A stretch of DNA of 64,000 nucleotides from Chelydra serpentina (lineage: Eukaryota; Chordata; Testudines; Chelydridae): positions 18,680,001-18,744,000 of the forward strand of contig JBAIAC010000033.1 of the NCBI GenBank assembly GCA_037349315.1, given 5' to 3'. The notes beneath the pieces were generated by a model. It worked only from the letters and a program-made list of their open reading frames with translations. It did no database searches and had not been told where the DNA came from. Shown piece by piece: positions 23,753 to 37,171 of the stretch (position 1 is its first letter; each line of letters begins with the position of its first letter). A program made the translations under genes and the position numbers.

Positions 23753-24337
23753 AAACCACAACCACAGCCAGATGTGCACACAGATGCTGCGAAAACAAAG
23801 AGCAGCATACAATGGAAGAGATGATTTGCCTTAATAGAATGTGCAGAGATACTGCTCTCTATCTGCTTTGAGAAATGTGAGGGCTGAATCAACTCTGCTG
23901 GGATCTGAAGCTATGGTTCTAGGGTCACTGAGGTATTCCAAAACTGATGCTTAAATTACTAAACCATCACTTCCAGCACCCTTTTGATGGAATGCTCTTC
24001 CAAAGGTATTAAAAGTACAGAAACCTTTGCCATGTTAAAGTTGATCTAATTTGCAAAGAGTTCTCTGGATATGAGAAGCTGGGAACACTTTAATGGTAAT
24101 TTTAAAAAATGTGTTGACTATGCAGTAAACTATCAGAATAAACCTTTGATCAAAGACTATTGTGTGAAAATTTAAAGATTTAAGTGTGTAGATTAATCTG
24201 AAGGGTATTGGGAAATGGTTTGGTACATAAGGAACTATATAATGCATTAATGGTGGGATTTTCAAAAGCATGTAAGGGAATTAGGCACCCAGTTCTCTTA
24301 GGTGCCCTTGAAAATCTCACCCTAAAGGACTTATTAC
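23751..24337. other. No gene seen; short fold-back repeat at 24253-24327
   Basis: AT-rich non-coding DNA. At 24253-24327 arms GGGATTTTCAAAAGCATG and GGTGCCCTTGAAAATCTCA face each other, an old short MITE-like repeat of the same look as 48922-49085 and 60060-60190. The next LTR inserted ten bases to its right. Confidence 0.45.
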
Positions 24338-25255
24338 TGTGGAAGCGAGTACCCTCGAGGGCCACCTGGCAGGGCGAGGGTATGCGTGCACCTGTTATCT
24401 ACCAGGGCACAGTACTAAGGTTCGCGTGGATGTTCGGAGGGAACCCCCCTGGAGCGGATGGGAACCACACAGACACCGAGGCAATAAGGCCAGAGATTTC
24501 AGCTTTATTGCCAATGACACTTATAACCTAGGTTTACAATACACAATTAATGCAAAAAACAAGATTACTCCTATTTAAAAACAGCAACAGTCCTTGGAGT
24601 TGTTCTAAGTCCCAATAATTACTTGGGATGAGCCACGGACTAGTAGAATTAGAGGAATAATACATAGGATACTTCTACAACAATGAATTACAATTGAAGG
24701 GGAAGGGGTAAAGCAAAATATTAAAACAATAAGGTATTAAAGAATACTTACAATTACAAACCCGTATACAAACATTACGGCCGGCACACGCTGAGTTGGG
24801 AAAGGTTTCGGGTTGATCAGGCCCGAATTGCGAATTCGTGACTTGTATGCGTCTTCGGTTCCTTCCCTCCCGTCCCTCGGGGGGGACGAGACAGATATAT
24901 CTAAGATGACGCGTCCTTGGGGCCAGAATGATGCGTTTTTTTGGGGCAGTTTTTGTGCCAAATAAGGTAAAAAAAAGAGACCTGTTTTTTTCTCCCTTGA
25001 CTATTTCCCCATATCTGGTGGAGAGACAGGGGAGAACGGGGGAGGGGCTGCCCCCCCAGCAGTTGCAAATTCTGAGAGTTGTTTTGTTCATTTGGGCGGT
25101 TGAGCAAGATCACTTCCCTGGGGGGTGGGATGGTGGCGAGTGCAATTCTAACTGCCACAGATAGCAAACCTGTTTAGAGGCAAGCAGGGCCCCTGGATAT
25201 GTATTCTCGAGGGCAGGGCAGAGATAGTAACCCGAGGGGAGCAATTCTTTTAACA
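24338..25255 (-). mobile_element. Solo LTR (ERV-like), minus orientation
   Basis: 918 bases flanked by the 5-bp direct repeat ATTAC (24333-24337 and 25256-25260). Read on the minus strand it starts TGTTAAAAGAATTGCTCCCC and ends CGCTTCCACA, the TG...CA form. AATAAA lies on the minus strand at 24509-24504, followed by about 165 bases of R-U5-like sequence. No internal gag/pol sequence is attached, so this is a recombined solo LTR. The 138-codon minus frame at 24675-25091 lies within the U3-like part and has no gene features. Confidence 0.78.
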
Positions 25256-25260
25256 ATTAC

Positions 25261-26925
25261 AAAGTAAAAAGTGATAATATTTTCATAGGGAGCCTGAACA
25301 ATAGAGAAAGAAAGAACTGTGGAGATCTGCTATACAAGTCTAAAGATCAACTATAGCTCTTTGTAGTTTTTTTAATTTCAAATATACTATGTATATTTCA
25401 GAATCCTTTCCTTATTGCCTGTTATTGTATATTGCAAGTTGAATTTGATGCCCACTATGAAAATTAATAATTATCATGATGTGAGAATAGACAAGGGTCA
25501 GATGATTCAACTGTCCCTTTTTTGTCAAGTCCGTTTCTTCTTTGCTTTTGATTTGTCTAGTTGCATTTTGTCAAGAAATTAATCATCTTAAACAGAAGCT
25601 ATTTTGAATAATTCAACAAATTAATTATGTAAAATATATTTTTCAATATATCTTTTTGCTAGAGTTTTTAATTTTCTTTTTTTTGTAGAAAGTTAAATAG
25701 TATTATTAAAAATGTTCAGCATATGGTAAAAATTACAAGTTTGCTTGCTCCTAAAGTGCTTTTGTACAAGTCAGCTCTTAAATGCCTTCTCTGAATGTTA
25801 TTTTTCTGATGTCAAGAGAGATAATCCCATATTAGAATTACTAGGAGGCACATTTCCATGAACTTCAAAGCATCTTAGATCTAGAATTAAGAACTGTGTT
25901 TGATAGTACACTTCATTAATCTTAGATTGGCCACTGGCTTTTTTTTCTTTTCTTCTCACACCCGCTCCCCCATTGACCATCTTTCTAATACAGTTTATTA
26001 AAACTAACCATGCAGTGCACTGTTATTCTTCCTGGTAGGATTGTTTTGTTGCATTCATGAAAGAACAGTTTCTCAATAGAAAATGCCCTTTGAGAATCAG
26101 TATTCAGGTTCACAGTTCCTGAAAAAGTCAACAAGTTGGTGTGTTGCATTCAGATCTGTCTTAATGGTCTTATCATTAAACCTGCAGCAGTCATATATAA
26201 ACCACGCTTTCTGTGGATACTGGGAAAGCATGATTAAAATAAATCATCTGTCTGATGAATATTTTCCTCTGACTTTTGGCAGGATCACCCACCTGAGCTC
26301 ATGCCAGCCTGTATGGGAACACTGATGTCAGCAGTTTACAGATCTTCACATTTGCTCTCAGTGGTAAGATCTAAAGATAAAACAGTAAATAGCATTAGAA
26401 TATTACTGTCAGATGTTAAATTGCACTAACACCAAATGCATATAAGATGAATATTTCTCTTTGACCATCACTAGGAGGTATAAGGCAGCTTATTACTGGA
26501 TAGGACAACAGTTGATTGATAAAGTCTGAACAGAAGTAACTATCAGTTTTCATCATAGTAATAATTAATAATTGATAGTTTACAAAGAAAAATTGGAATT
26601 CTTTATTTATGCACAGGGAAGAATCAGGCCATTTTCATTGTCCACTGTATTATAGCAGTTGCTCTCAAAAGGCATTGCTATTGAATTAGAATGGTGTGCC
26701 TTTTGGAGAGCGCATCCATTTTCCACAAGCTTGGTGATCACCTGCAATAAAATGACCTCCAACATTTCTCCTCTTGGAAGAGAAACAGCAAATGTGACAA
26801 GATCTAGCAATACCTTCCCAGTCTAATGCTGTCATTATTTTCCAGACACTGAGCCATATTCTCAGTTCTTCTTCCACACCCTTTGGGCTCCTGAGAACTA
26901 AAAAGCAGACTTTATCTGAGTATAT
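25261..26925. other. No gene seen
   Basis: AT-rich, repeat-poor, non-coding. No frame above 80 codons and no motif. Confidence 0.45.
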
Positions 26926-27206
26926 CGGTGGTTCTCAACTGTGGTCCACCGCTTCTTCAGGGAAAGCCCCAAGTGCGTCGGGCCGGTTTGTTGGCCTGCC
27001 ACATCTGCAGGCCAATGGGGGGGTGCGGCGGAGAGCACATCCCTCAGCCCACGCCACATCCCACAGCCCCCATTGGTCTGGAGCAGCGAACCGCGGCCGG
27101 TGGGAGCTGCAACCAGCTGAACCTGCAGACGCGGCAGGTCAACAAACTGGCCCGGTGCGCCACGGGGTTTCCTGAAGAAGCGGTGGACCACAGTTGAGAA
27201 CCACCG
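26926..27206. mobile_element. hAT MITE with long perfect inverted ends
   Basis: 281 bases. The left end CGGTGGTTCTCAACTGTGG continues as inverted repeat for about 36 bases against the right end (CCACAGTTGAGAACCACCG). The 8-bp flanks GAGTATAT and GACTATAT differ at one base. The ends belong to the same broad group as the hAT at 14918. The interior is GC-rich and partly palindromic. Confidence 0.9.
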
Positions 27207-27214
27207 GACTATAT

Positions 27215-30200
27215 GGTGAAAGCCAAGACCTATCCTGGTGGAGAGAAATTCTCAACTGATAGCAGAGAGGGATCAGAGTAATTCTGAGAGGTCATATTGT
27301 GTCTTATGACCATAGCTAGGTCTCATAAATTAGAGCAGCCTCCAGGCTCCCTCTCTGACTGACAAACGCATTCCTTCCACTCCTCAAATACTCTTGGTGC
27401 AGGAGTATGTAGTGGATGCCTGGTCTACAGATTATAATATTGGGCTTGATGACATTTAGATGGGGATGGAAATGTTTAGTCCCATCATGCCATCAGTCTG
27501 CATTTAACATTTCCATTGACATGAATATACTGTATGTAAAATGATTGCAGAACCAGGCCCAATATTTATTGTTGTATGTATTTTTTCTAAATACGTAGGA
27601 TAGGTATCCCATTATGAGACCAGTTCACAGGTTACCTTACTGTACTTGTGACAAATGCAATCAATATCTGTTACCGGCATGTGTGTATACACAGAACAAC
27701 AGAGAGAAGGTTAGGAATAGCTATAAAATAAAACTAGTATACATGCCATAACATTTTAATGAATATATATATAAAACATGTAGCGCTGTTGTTCTTCCTT
27801 TATGAGTTAAATTTTACATCATTCTTAACCTAAATAAGACAAAGAAATAGCAACATTTAGCCTAAACTGAAAATCACTAACAAAATTATTTTTAATTTCT
27901 CTGTACTGGGCCTAGTTCTGTGAGATGCTGAGCCTCAAACCCCTCAACATGCCCTGGCAGTTATCCCCTGGCATGCAGTGTGTATTTGCGATGATGCATG
28001 GAACTAGGGTTAACAGCCTTGGTTCCACTGGTCCTTGTGCTGTTGGGAGCAGAGAGTACAAGATTGTGCTCTGATGCAAATCTGAGCAGTTTAGGTGACC
28101 ATGCAAGGTCTCAGGGTTTCACAAGGAGGCAAAAAAAGTCTTCAGCATGTTTGCTGCTTTATTCTCAAGAGCAGATGCGAAGAAAGGGGGGGCTGGGTGG
28201 ATGGCAAATAGATGCCCATAATCCTTAATATACAAATAAGACACTTGGCAAAGTACAGTACTTCCCAATTTGGCTTGACTCCTGCTACTAGACAGGATTA
28301 ACTTGGTGGCTGAGTAGCAGCTCTCTCCTTAATGAAGGGGAGTAATTGACCGGCTCTCCAGTTTTTACCTGGTGTTTTTATGTGAAGCACATGACAGCTG
28401 TGTTGTGCAGGATGCAGCCCAATGAAGTCATGCACCTGAATTCGCTCTTCCAACCAGTGAAGTCATTTTGTATCAGACTGTATACAAAGTTAGCACTAAG
28501 GGGGAAACACATCCAAAGCTTGCATACTTAACATTATTGCGTATTCCAAGAAATGACAGAATATAGCCCAAATGTCTTCTAATTTGGATTTGCAACTGTT
28601 TTCCAGTATTTCCTTTACACGGTTTCCTGTCATTAACCTTGCAGCTTAATCCTAACTACCGATTATTAAGAAGATGTATCCTACAACAGTCATGTCTGCC
28701 ACATTCCCATCTATCACATACAAGTTTCTATATAATAAAGTAAACATGATATCATCTTATATTATGAAGCCTCACAGCAGATGAAATTTCATTATTGTTG
28801 AGTGACTTTGTAAAATTGGAACACGTTGAGTGTCCCTAGAGAAAAACTATATCTATATCAGGGCCCAGGCGACCAGTATACTTCTTTATTAGAAACAAAG
28901 AGATACAGTTTTAATAGTGCCTTGCCTCATCAAGTAGCCATGAAAAATCTAATTAAGTGCTGAACAGCAAATTGTAAAGACTATTGTGTAGGCAAACATC
29001 ATGATCCTAGTAACAATTTTAGAAGCTTTCCAAACTGTTCTGTATCACTCTTTGATTTCTTGGTGTACTGTAACCTGGGGACCTGCAAGTCAGTGCTGCT
29101 GCTGAGAGGTGGAGAACCTGTGAGAACCAAAGGCCAGGTGGTGCTGAACTACAATACCTTTTAACCATGGGAAAAGAGAGCTCTAATGATTCAGTAAAAG
29201 AAAGCAAAGGAGACTCATTTGTTATTTCTGAATTAAAGCAAATGAAAATCCATCACAGGTCATGTAAGGCCCAGTCCTGTGGTAAAACTCCTATTGACTT
29301 CAATGGAAGTAAGCCAAGTACTACTTAAGGAGAAGAAAACAACATTTTAAACACTTCAAGATGTAACTGCTGTTAGGTAAAGTTAGAGAATGAGTCTCTG
29401 GGCCAAATCTGCCTTCAGATTTGCTTGTGCAGCTCCCATTGCTATTAGATAAAATTCAGTACACCTGTGTGTACATGCTAAAACTACATATAAAACTTCC
29501 ATGCTTACATTTTCAATATATGCACCATGTATAGCAGGAGTTATAAGAATAATGACCTTTAGAACATCTACATTTACCAATTTATTTCCCTTATTATTAC
29601 TAATTTAAAAAAATAGATAATCTGTGCTATTATAGTCTGTCTGTATGTATGTAAAGGGGGAGAGAGATTTCCTTGTTATTGAATTTCTTTATTTGACCAT
29701 TCTTTCACACTTCATTTCAGCCTTTATACAGCTTTTGTATTCAAACTTTATTATATTTTCTTGCGGCAAGAAAGGATTTCAATGAGAATGTGATGAATGT
29801 CCATATTAAATTGGATCCTCTTTTTAATTAAGTTCATCTAAATTTAATTTTGTAATTTTACTTCAGTAAACCCATCTGACTCCAGATGTTTAATGTGTTT
29901 TTCCTATTGCTGTTCTCACATAATTGTACCTGTAAAAGATTTATGACTTAGAGAAGCATTACTAAACCCTTTAGAGTGTTTCCAGCATATGCTTCATGGA
30001 TGGCTAGTAACATGAGCAATTAGCATCCTAAAATGCTGTTCTGCTTCCAGGATTTCTTTTAATAGGGTAAGTTACTTTTATTAGCTTGAACTTTACACAA
30101 ATAATAAGTTTAAAAGAAACATTGTTATCAAAGGATCTCAATTGAAACTATGAGATTACCCCCTAAAGAAACTTTAACAGTGCAAGTTAACACCTCTGAA

Positions 30201-33200
30201 ACTAAAAGATACTATAACAAAAATATAATAAAAAAAGAGGAATAGTTCTTCAATTGAATGAAAAAGACCCTATGCAATTCACTTTAGATTAACAATCTTC
30301 CTTTCAGTCAAATGCTGTGGGTTAAAGATATTTGTTTGTGTGCAACAGTGCTGTTTCTTGTTACTTTGTAACATGGTAAACACACTTCCACAAATGTCTT
30401 GATTCTTGTACGTTTCAAAATGTTCTTGCTAACTTTGGTAATAGTTAGCATTGACATTGAGAATTAATTAACATCATTTCCCTTATCCCATTCTGTCATG
30501 AATTCTTGACCACAAAAATTGTTGGCAAATTGCCTGTCTTATTACAAGAATTACTTGGAAAACTATAATTATTCTGGTTCTGCCTCTTTGCTTCTTTAGT
30601 CAAAGCATATCTAATATAACACTCGATATTACATGTGGGATCTGGTATAATGAAGCCCTTGGTCCTCATCAAAGAATCATATACCACAATTAAACCTTTA
30701 GACTATTATAAAGAGAAAAAGGCAACTGCAAACCAAAAAGATAACTCAATCTTTTTTCTCAAGTGAAAATCAAGTTTCTTAGGTTTTTGATGCTATTATA
30801 ATTTGCCTTGATGTGTTAGTCTGAAATATTCACCAGTGCAGTAAACAGATCAGTTTATGGATTTCCCCCAGCATTTAAGGTTCTCAATACTAATCACACT
30901 CTGGAACAGATTCACCATGGCATTATTCCAGCTTTATGCTGGTATTTCTCCACTGAAATCAGGGTTTACAACAGTGTAAAACTTTAGTAGTGGTAGTATT
31001 TCAGGTGAGAATCAGGTCCTATGTTTTTATTTTTTTAAATCCTCAATAATAATACTTTGCATTTACTATTTAATTCTGTGAGATAGCCTTATTCCCACAG
31101 TGCACATGTAGAGAAGTAAGGCAGAGAAATTATCAGATCCTGCAGCCTCTACTTTGAATAGTCTCAAATTGACTCAGATGAATGGAGGCTGCAGGGTAGG
31201 GTCTTAAGCAACTTTCTCTAAGCCACAAAAATCAGCTTCTGACCCAGTCTGAGCTTCTGATTCAGGAATCCTGGATCATTGTGTTCTGCTCAGACCACAA
31301 GGTCACACCTATCTAGTGACACCTATATGCAATATTAGACAGAACCTCTTTCTCACGATCATTTTTTCTTTTTCTTTATTCCGGTTTATTTTTGGCTTCT
31401 AACAAGGCTTTTTTAGTATGGCAGTAGAGAAAGTGTTGTTCTTTCCCAGACTTCTGAACAATGCTGGATTAAATTAACTGCAATACATAAGGCTGAGCAA
31501 GTGTACACTTATAAAAGTTTCAGCAAAGTCACTCAAGTAGCTCATTTAATTTCCAACAAAAAAAGAAGAAACATAACAATCATCAGACTGAAATGCTTCT
31601 GAGCTTTAAAGACTTTATGTGGGAGTCTGGATGAGACCCAAAGGAGGAAACACTTCAAAATTACAAAATGACACAGTTATGTTTTTTGTGAAATTGTCAA
31701 GATTCATTATTTATTTGCAGAGAAAGTAACCATACAAGGGTTTTTTAAAAGATACTAACTAGAGGAGGATATGTTAAACCTCCAAAGCCGTAAGAATGCC
31801 TAATGACTGCCTGCCAGTACAGCTGAATCCTGCTGGGTAATGGGGGAATGCCTACCATGTAAATATAAAGGGGGTTATTTAGGAGACCCAGTGAGCTGTG
31901 AATTATTGCCTAGGTTGTCACCAAAAAAAAAGGGAAAATGAGTTGTGAAGAGGAAGAAACGTGCGCTGGGTTCTGAATAGCTTTCTGGGAGTTTTTTGTG
32001 ATAGATGGGAAAACTTATATATTCTCTCTGCAAAAAGAAATAGTTGTTTTGTCAGATTGTGAATCTCCCAACCCACCTAGATTGCTTTGAAAAACCCATT
32101 ATGGAAACAAAAGTAGGCTATTTTTATACCTGACATAATGCAGATATCAGAGGAAAATAAGTTGGAAGCCCCATTGAATTATGAAACTTTTCAATATTTG
32201 CCCAGTAGTTGAAGTTAACAACTGTATTGATCCAGCTCCCGTTGAAGTCAATGGGAGCTGGATTGGACTCTTGGGGAGGTAAAGAGCTAATAGCAGGATT
32301 GAAAGGGGTGGATGTAGGCAACAGAAGCTTCTAAAACCCCATTTTTTATTGTGCATTGTTAGCACAAGCCAGTTTAAATAGAGAATTTTAAAAATGATAA
32401 CTTGGAAACATTTCAGAATGATTTTCTGTCACTTGCCATGCCAGAGTTCATAAGTCCTAAAAGAATGGAGTGAAAATCTACAGTTTTTATTTCCATAAGA
32501 GTATGTCTGCTAATGAGATTTTTTTTAAGTTTTCATATAAATTACTAAGCTCATTCTTTTCAGCTTGCTTCATAAATGTAATTCATTTCCAAGTAAAATC
32601 TACTGAAGGGAAACATTTGGATTTCTTGAGTTAGAACTTCCTCAAAACTGCTTTGTTTTATTACTCTTGATAATCCATGTTCATTCCACACTGTTTCTAT
32701 CATAATAAATTAATACAATGTATGTATTTTCTGCCCTATGATGCAGTTCTAGAGACTCATGAATCTAGATTATTCCCATCCTTATCTAAAAATAGCATAC
32801 TAAGTATTTTTACTTTTAAATGGGAGACATTGTTGAGTGTCAGTTCAAAAATATGATATTAACAACCATAGGAAATGGAAGTTTCTTATCTCACTTACCT
32901 ATAAACTGTTAATTTTGGAAGGTCCAGTATGTTCAGTTCCAACTAGAGCTAGTTTCCACTGAAACCTTTGGGATTTTTTAATGGAAAAGGTTTTCAAGCG
33001 ATAAGACTTTTAAAATTATTTTATTTTATTTTATTTTTTTGGCAAAAAAACCCTTGCTTTCATCAACGAAATTCAGGGTTTTGTTGAAAAAACAAAAGCT
33101 GGAGGGTAAAATCAGTTTTTATATTTTGCCAAAAAAGTAACAAAATGAAGAAATAAATAAATCAAAGTGGAAAGAAGAATTTTTCATCTGATTTATTTTC

Positions 33201-34913
33201 CATGAAGGAAATAAATCATCTCAAGGCCACTTCTACTCTAGACAATTACTAGAAGGGTTTTGTGCTACTAATCTTGATTACATTCAATTATTTGTTTTAA
33301 AACATGAATAAGATTTCTCTAGCAATCAACTTACATACACACAATGAAAAGCTTTGCACAGCCTGCATGTAAATCCAAGATGAAAAGCAAATACTCTGAA
33401 GTCCATCCTGCTATGTCAAAAGTTTATAGTCTGTACAGTACCTGGCCATATAGTATTGGTGATGGACCACCTAGGTCATTACAGAATTTGGGATGAGATA
33501 TGGGAGGCCTTAAGTGAGTGCTTGGAGAATATAAGTGTACTCAACCATATTTTCCGGAATACATATATTTTATTAATCTTTTAGTGTGATAATTTTTTTC
33601 TTTCTAACTGAAGTGTTAGGAACCTCAATAAACTAGTGAAGAAACAATCAAAGAGCATAGAAACTAAATTTAATATGACAAAACAGGTTAGGCTCCTAAT
33701 GGACAAGACAGGGGAAAGGGGAAAAGGACAAGAATGGCAATAATAAAATGCCATTGTTACTCAGTTAGACATGTACTCATAAACGTGGTTTAGTTCTTGT
33801 TCTTTATCATTATTTGTTGGTTATTTACTCTGCCTCCCCACTTGGTTTTCAGCAGGAGGAGAAGTCAAATATGACCCCATGTTTATGGGATCTGGTCCCA
33901 TAAGAGGAAGAGGATGTTGTCAGTTCTGATGGAGAACAAAGGGGCTCCCGGGGAGCGGGTGTTCTTATAGAGCTTGAGATGATAGTGAGATGACAGTGAG
34001 AGATCTCAGACTGGATCACAAGAGATTGCTTTTGGTGGCTTTTACACATTTCAGTTGGGTTTGAATTGTAAATTAATTTTCGTAGTGAAAGGATATGTTG
34101 GATAAAATATCAAAAATCCTATTTGGGAGAAAATGAAATGTATGATATAGCATTAAGAAATCTCAAGGTGTGTTTCAATGTTTCATTAATATACACCACA
34201 AATAGTGTAGAGGACACTGTCTGTGGCTTTATGGCTCACCAAGGCATACCTTAATGGATCACTGGAACACTCACAATTGAATGCTCTAATAAAAATAGGA
34301 TACTTCTGAGTCTTGAAAAATACCTGCAAATTCGCTAGTACTAATGATGTATACTGCAGTACAGTAGTTAACAGACTTATTATTATATTAAGATTTTTTA
34401 TTCTTCATTGGGTTTTTTTTCCTAGTAAATGTTCATAGCCAATCGAAATGTAAATAGCAAATAGTTAAAAAGAAGAGTAATGGCCCTTCAAGTGTATCTG
34501 TTACGTTGTTGCAGAGAATTCCTAATGAGAACATATTTGTGTATAAATAAATCTTTTATCCCCTTCATAACTCCTCTATGTTCATACAATGAAGTCATCC
34601 ACCCGGACCTCCTTGTAATGAGCTGAAAGCCTCAATAGGCCCTTTTATTTATAATAAATATTGCATGCTAATGTTACCAACGTAATTGTATGATGTTTCA
34701 ATAGAGGATTATGACTTCATGTAATAAGTTATCTTCTGATAGTGGAGCCTATTTTTTTTCTTATGAAGAAGAAACCCATTTATTCCCACATCTTTTAATG
34801 AATATCCTGTGCAAAAACTATGTTAATCCAATATTAAGACTACACAGTTAAGCACAAAGTCAAAAAATAAAGAGTTAAAGTAAGTTTAACGTTAGCGTTC
34901 TTATGTGTGTATG
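27215..34913. other. Long repeat-poor AT-rich tract, no gene seen
   Basis: 7.7 kb with no open frame above 76 codons, no recognisable exon and few repeats. Short old repeats with the phrase TTGACTTCAATGG or its complement occur near 29295 and 32240; a fold-back repeat lies near 30905-31020; a (TTTTA)n run lies near 33015-33040 inside an old MITE-like block (about 32940-33190). The last part (34480-34800) has a non-repeat look with many TAAT/ATTTGCAT-like words and is raised as a conserved-element candidate. Confidence 0.45.
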
Positions 34914-34921
34914 CACTAAAG

Positions 34922-35528
34922 CAGTGGTTCTCAAGCTTTTTCAGCCCATGACCACCTTTGGGCTCACCTTGGTTAACGTGACCCCCAGTCCAGGTACTTC
35001 TTGTGACAGCAAATGTTTCAGCCCTGCTCCCCACCTCAACCCCCATCCCACAGCCAGCCCTGCTCCCATCACCCCCCTCCCTCTTTCCCAGGAGGGAGTT
35101 GCCATTGCAGCTCGGAGCGGGAAGAAGGGCATGGACTGGGCACCCCTACCCCAGCAACAGCAGCTAGCTGCATGTGTCTCTACTCACCGCCCTGAGATGG
35201 GACCATGAGCAGCCTTCCTGACTTCTCCTGTCCTACCTACATGGTTCCCTTACCCTCTGCTTTCCCCAGCTCTCCTCCATCCCTCCCCCTGACTCTTTAT
35301 TGCTGCCTCGAGGCTTCCAGCAGCACCAAAGGGAGCTGTTGCAGGTTCCAGCAGGAGGGCCAGGAAGCCAGAGCGGGACCTGGGTGCTGGCCACACTCCC
35401 TCCAGAACCCTTGCCTCCTCTATTCTGCTCCTTACCCCTCCTTATTGCTGGCTTGATGTCTCACAACCTCAGTAGTACTCTTTCTTGACCACCCTCGGGG
35501 ATTGCGACCCATGGTTTGGGAAATGCAG
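34922..35528. mobile_element. hAT-type non-autonomous element
   Basis: 607 bases flanked by the perfect 8-bp duplication CACTAAAG (34914-34921 and 35529-35536). Left end CAGTGGTTCTCAAGCTTTTT; right end GGTTTGGGAAATGCAG, whose inverse CTGCATTTCCCAAACC resembles the left end. The interior is C-rich; its open frames on both strands (for example 34903-35208) carry no domain and are artefacts. Confidence 0.85.
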
Positions 35529-35536
35529 CACTAAAG

Positions 35537-36508
35537 TATGTATTATAATTACACAACACATAATATTTCCCAAATAACATGATCAGAAATATGATTAATT
35601 CATTTTCACGTACAACGTTAGATATGCTATATAACATGTTACTAAAATGTGTATGCATGCAAGAGTAATACAATGTCTTAGCCCATATATATATAATGTA
35701 AGTAGAAGACACACTGTGTTTATATTAGTAAGTAGACAGAAAAACAGACTACCATCATGTGCTAGAGATGAACTATATGGAATAGGGCCCCAAATCAGAA
35801 AAGCTCTTAAAGCACATGCTTAACTTTGAGCATTGACTTCAATGGGACTTAAGAACAAGCTTATATTTAAACACTAGAAGAGGACTAACAGGTTAGGGTA
35901 AGGGTTCATATTTATATAACAATGCAAAATATTAAGAAAACTATAGTGTAGGTTTGTGATCTGTTAATGTAAATATCTGGTAGTACAACTAAATACTTAA
36001 CTCTTAGACATATAAAAAAGAATTTATCTGAAAGCTTGTGAGAAAAATTCAATTTCAGATGAAAAGCAAAATTACATTTCATTTGAATAGTGTATAACAA
36101 CTACTTCATATAACATAGTTATCTAAAAACAAGTGTAAAATACAAGGTTTTAACATAATTCAGGAGTCAAATATCCCATCTTATGTGAAAGTAATACTTA
36201 AAGTTTTTATTAATACAATTTGCAACCTACATGAAAAATAGAAATTAAATAGCTATGTAAGAGAGGAGTTTTGGTAAAGCGAAACAGAAATGGAAAATAT
36301 AAACTGTTAATAAAACAGCATAAAAGGACTCCTGTAAGAAGCAGTTTCAAAATTAATACCATACGCCTATCCTAGTCATATAGATGCAAAAAAAGAGTGT
36401 AGCAGTGTATATGTGCAAGACCAACGTAGATGCTTAAATATACAAAGTGAGCTTTTATCGGGAAGAGAATGTATGATATATGAAAAAGAATTTTCGATCA
36501 CTTACGAG
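35537..36508. other. No gene seen
   Basis: AT-rich non-coding DNA. An old repeat phrase (AAGCACATGCTTAACTTTGA and CTTCAATGGGACTTAAG) lies at about 35785-35850. Confidence 0.45.
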
Positions 36509-37171
36509 TGTGACTGGCTCCCTCATGGCCAAGAAGGAGTTCACTCAGCAGGAGCACCAGCCAAGTAAAGGCACGCGCAGGAATGCAGCAGGGAAACTCC
36601 CTTCCACCCCAGGAGCACCTATTCCAAATCCCCCAGAGTAAATACATGCACACCAAAATAGTACAATTAATATAGGAAAGGGAAATATTTATTTACAGAG
36701 AAATGGATGGAGAAAAACAACGAGGGGGAAGACAGGAGGAGTGGTAAAACAGGGTTACATCCACAGGTCCAGTAGTACCACAATAAGAAAGGGCAGATGC
36801 CAAGCAGTGTATCTACATTCAGGGTTCGGGAGTCCTGGGCCAAGTTCCAGTCCAGCAGTGAGTCTTGGATGCTCCAGGTCATCTTTAGTGCCAGTAAATG
36901 TCCCCCCAACAAACCCCTCTGGTGTCCTCTTTTGCCACTCTCTGCAAACCCATACAGAGCAACAACCTCCCTACTTAGCTAGCTACTGCCTCCCTCCTTA
37001 TTCCCAATGCAAGGTCACAAGCCCCTGTATTCATGGTCCCATACAGCTCTGGGCAACGGTGATACTGGGTCCAGTTCCGGTTTGTCCTTCTCGGGTGATT
37101 GCTCCCTGGCTCCTGTCCTGGGCATCTAAAACATAAAAGAGCCATGCTCTCTAAACCCCAAGAGGGCTACA
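36509..37171 (-). mobile_element. Solo LTR candidate, minus orientation
   Basis: Read on the minus strand it begins TGTAGCCCTCTTGGGGTTTA and ends GAGCCAGTCACA (TG...CA). Near 36685-36700 the minus strand carries GTAAATAAATATTTCCC, a poly(A)-signal block, followed by an R-U5-like tail of about 180 bases. The flanks (ACGAG left, GAAGA right) do not duplicate, so the ends may be a few bases off or the LTR may have formed by ectopic recombination. Frames across it are not genes. Confidence 0.65.

Noticed and set aside
23500..23892. Frames with long Ile-Tyr repeats
   Set aside because: Direct translation of the (TA)n microsatellite.
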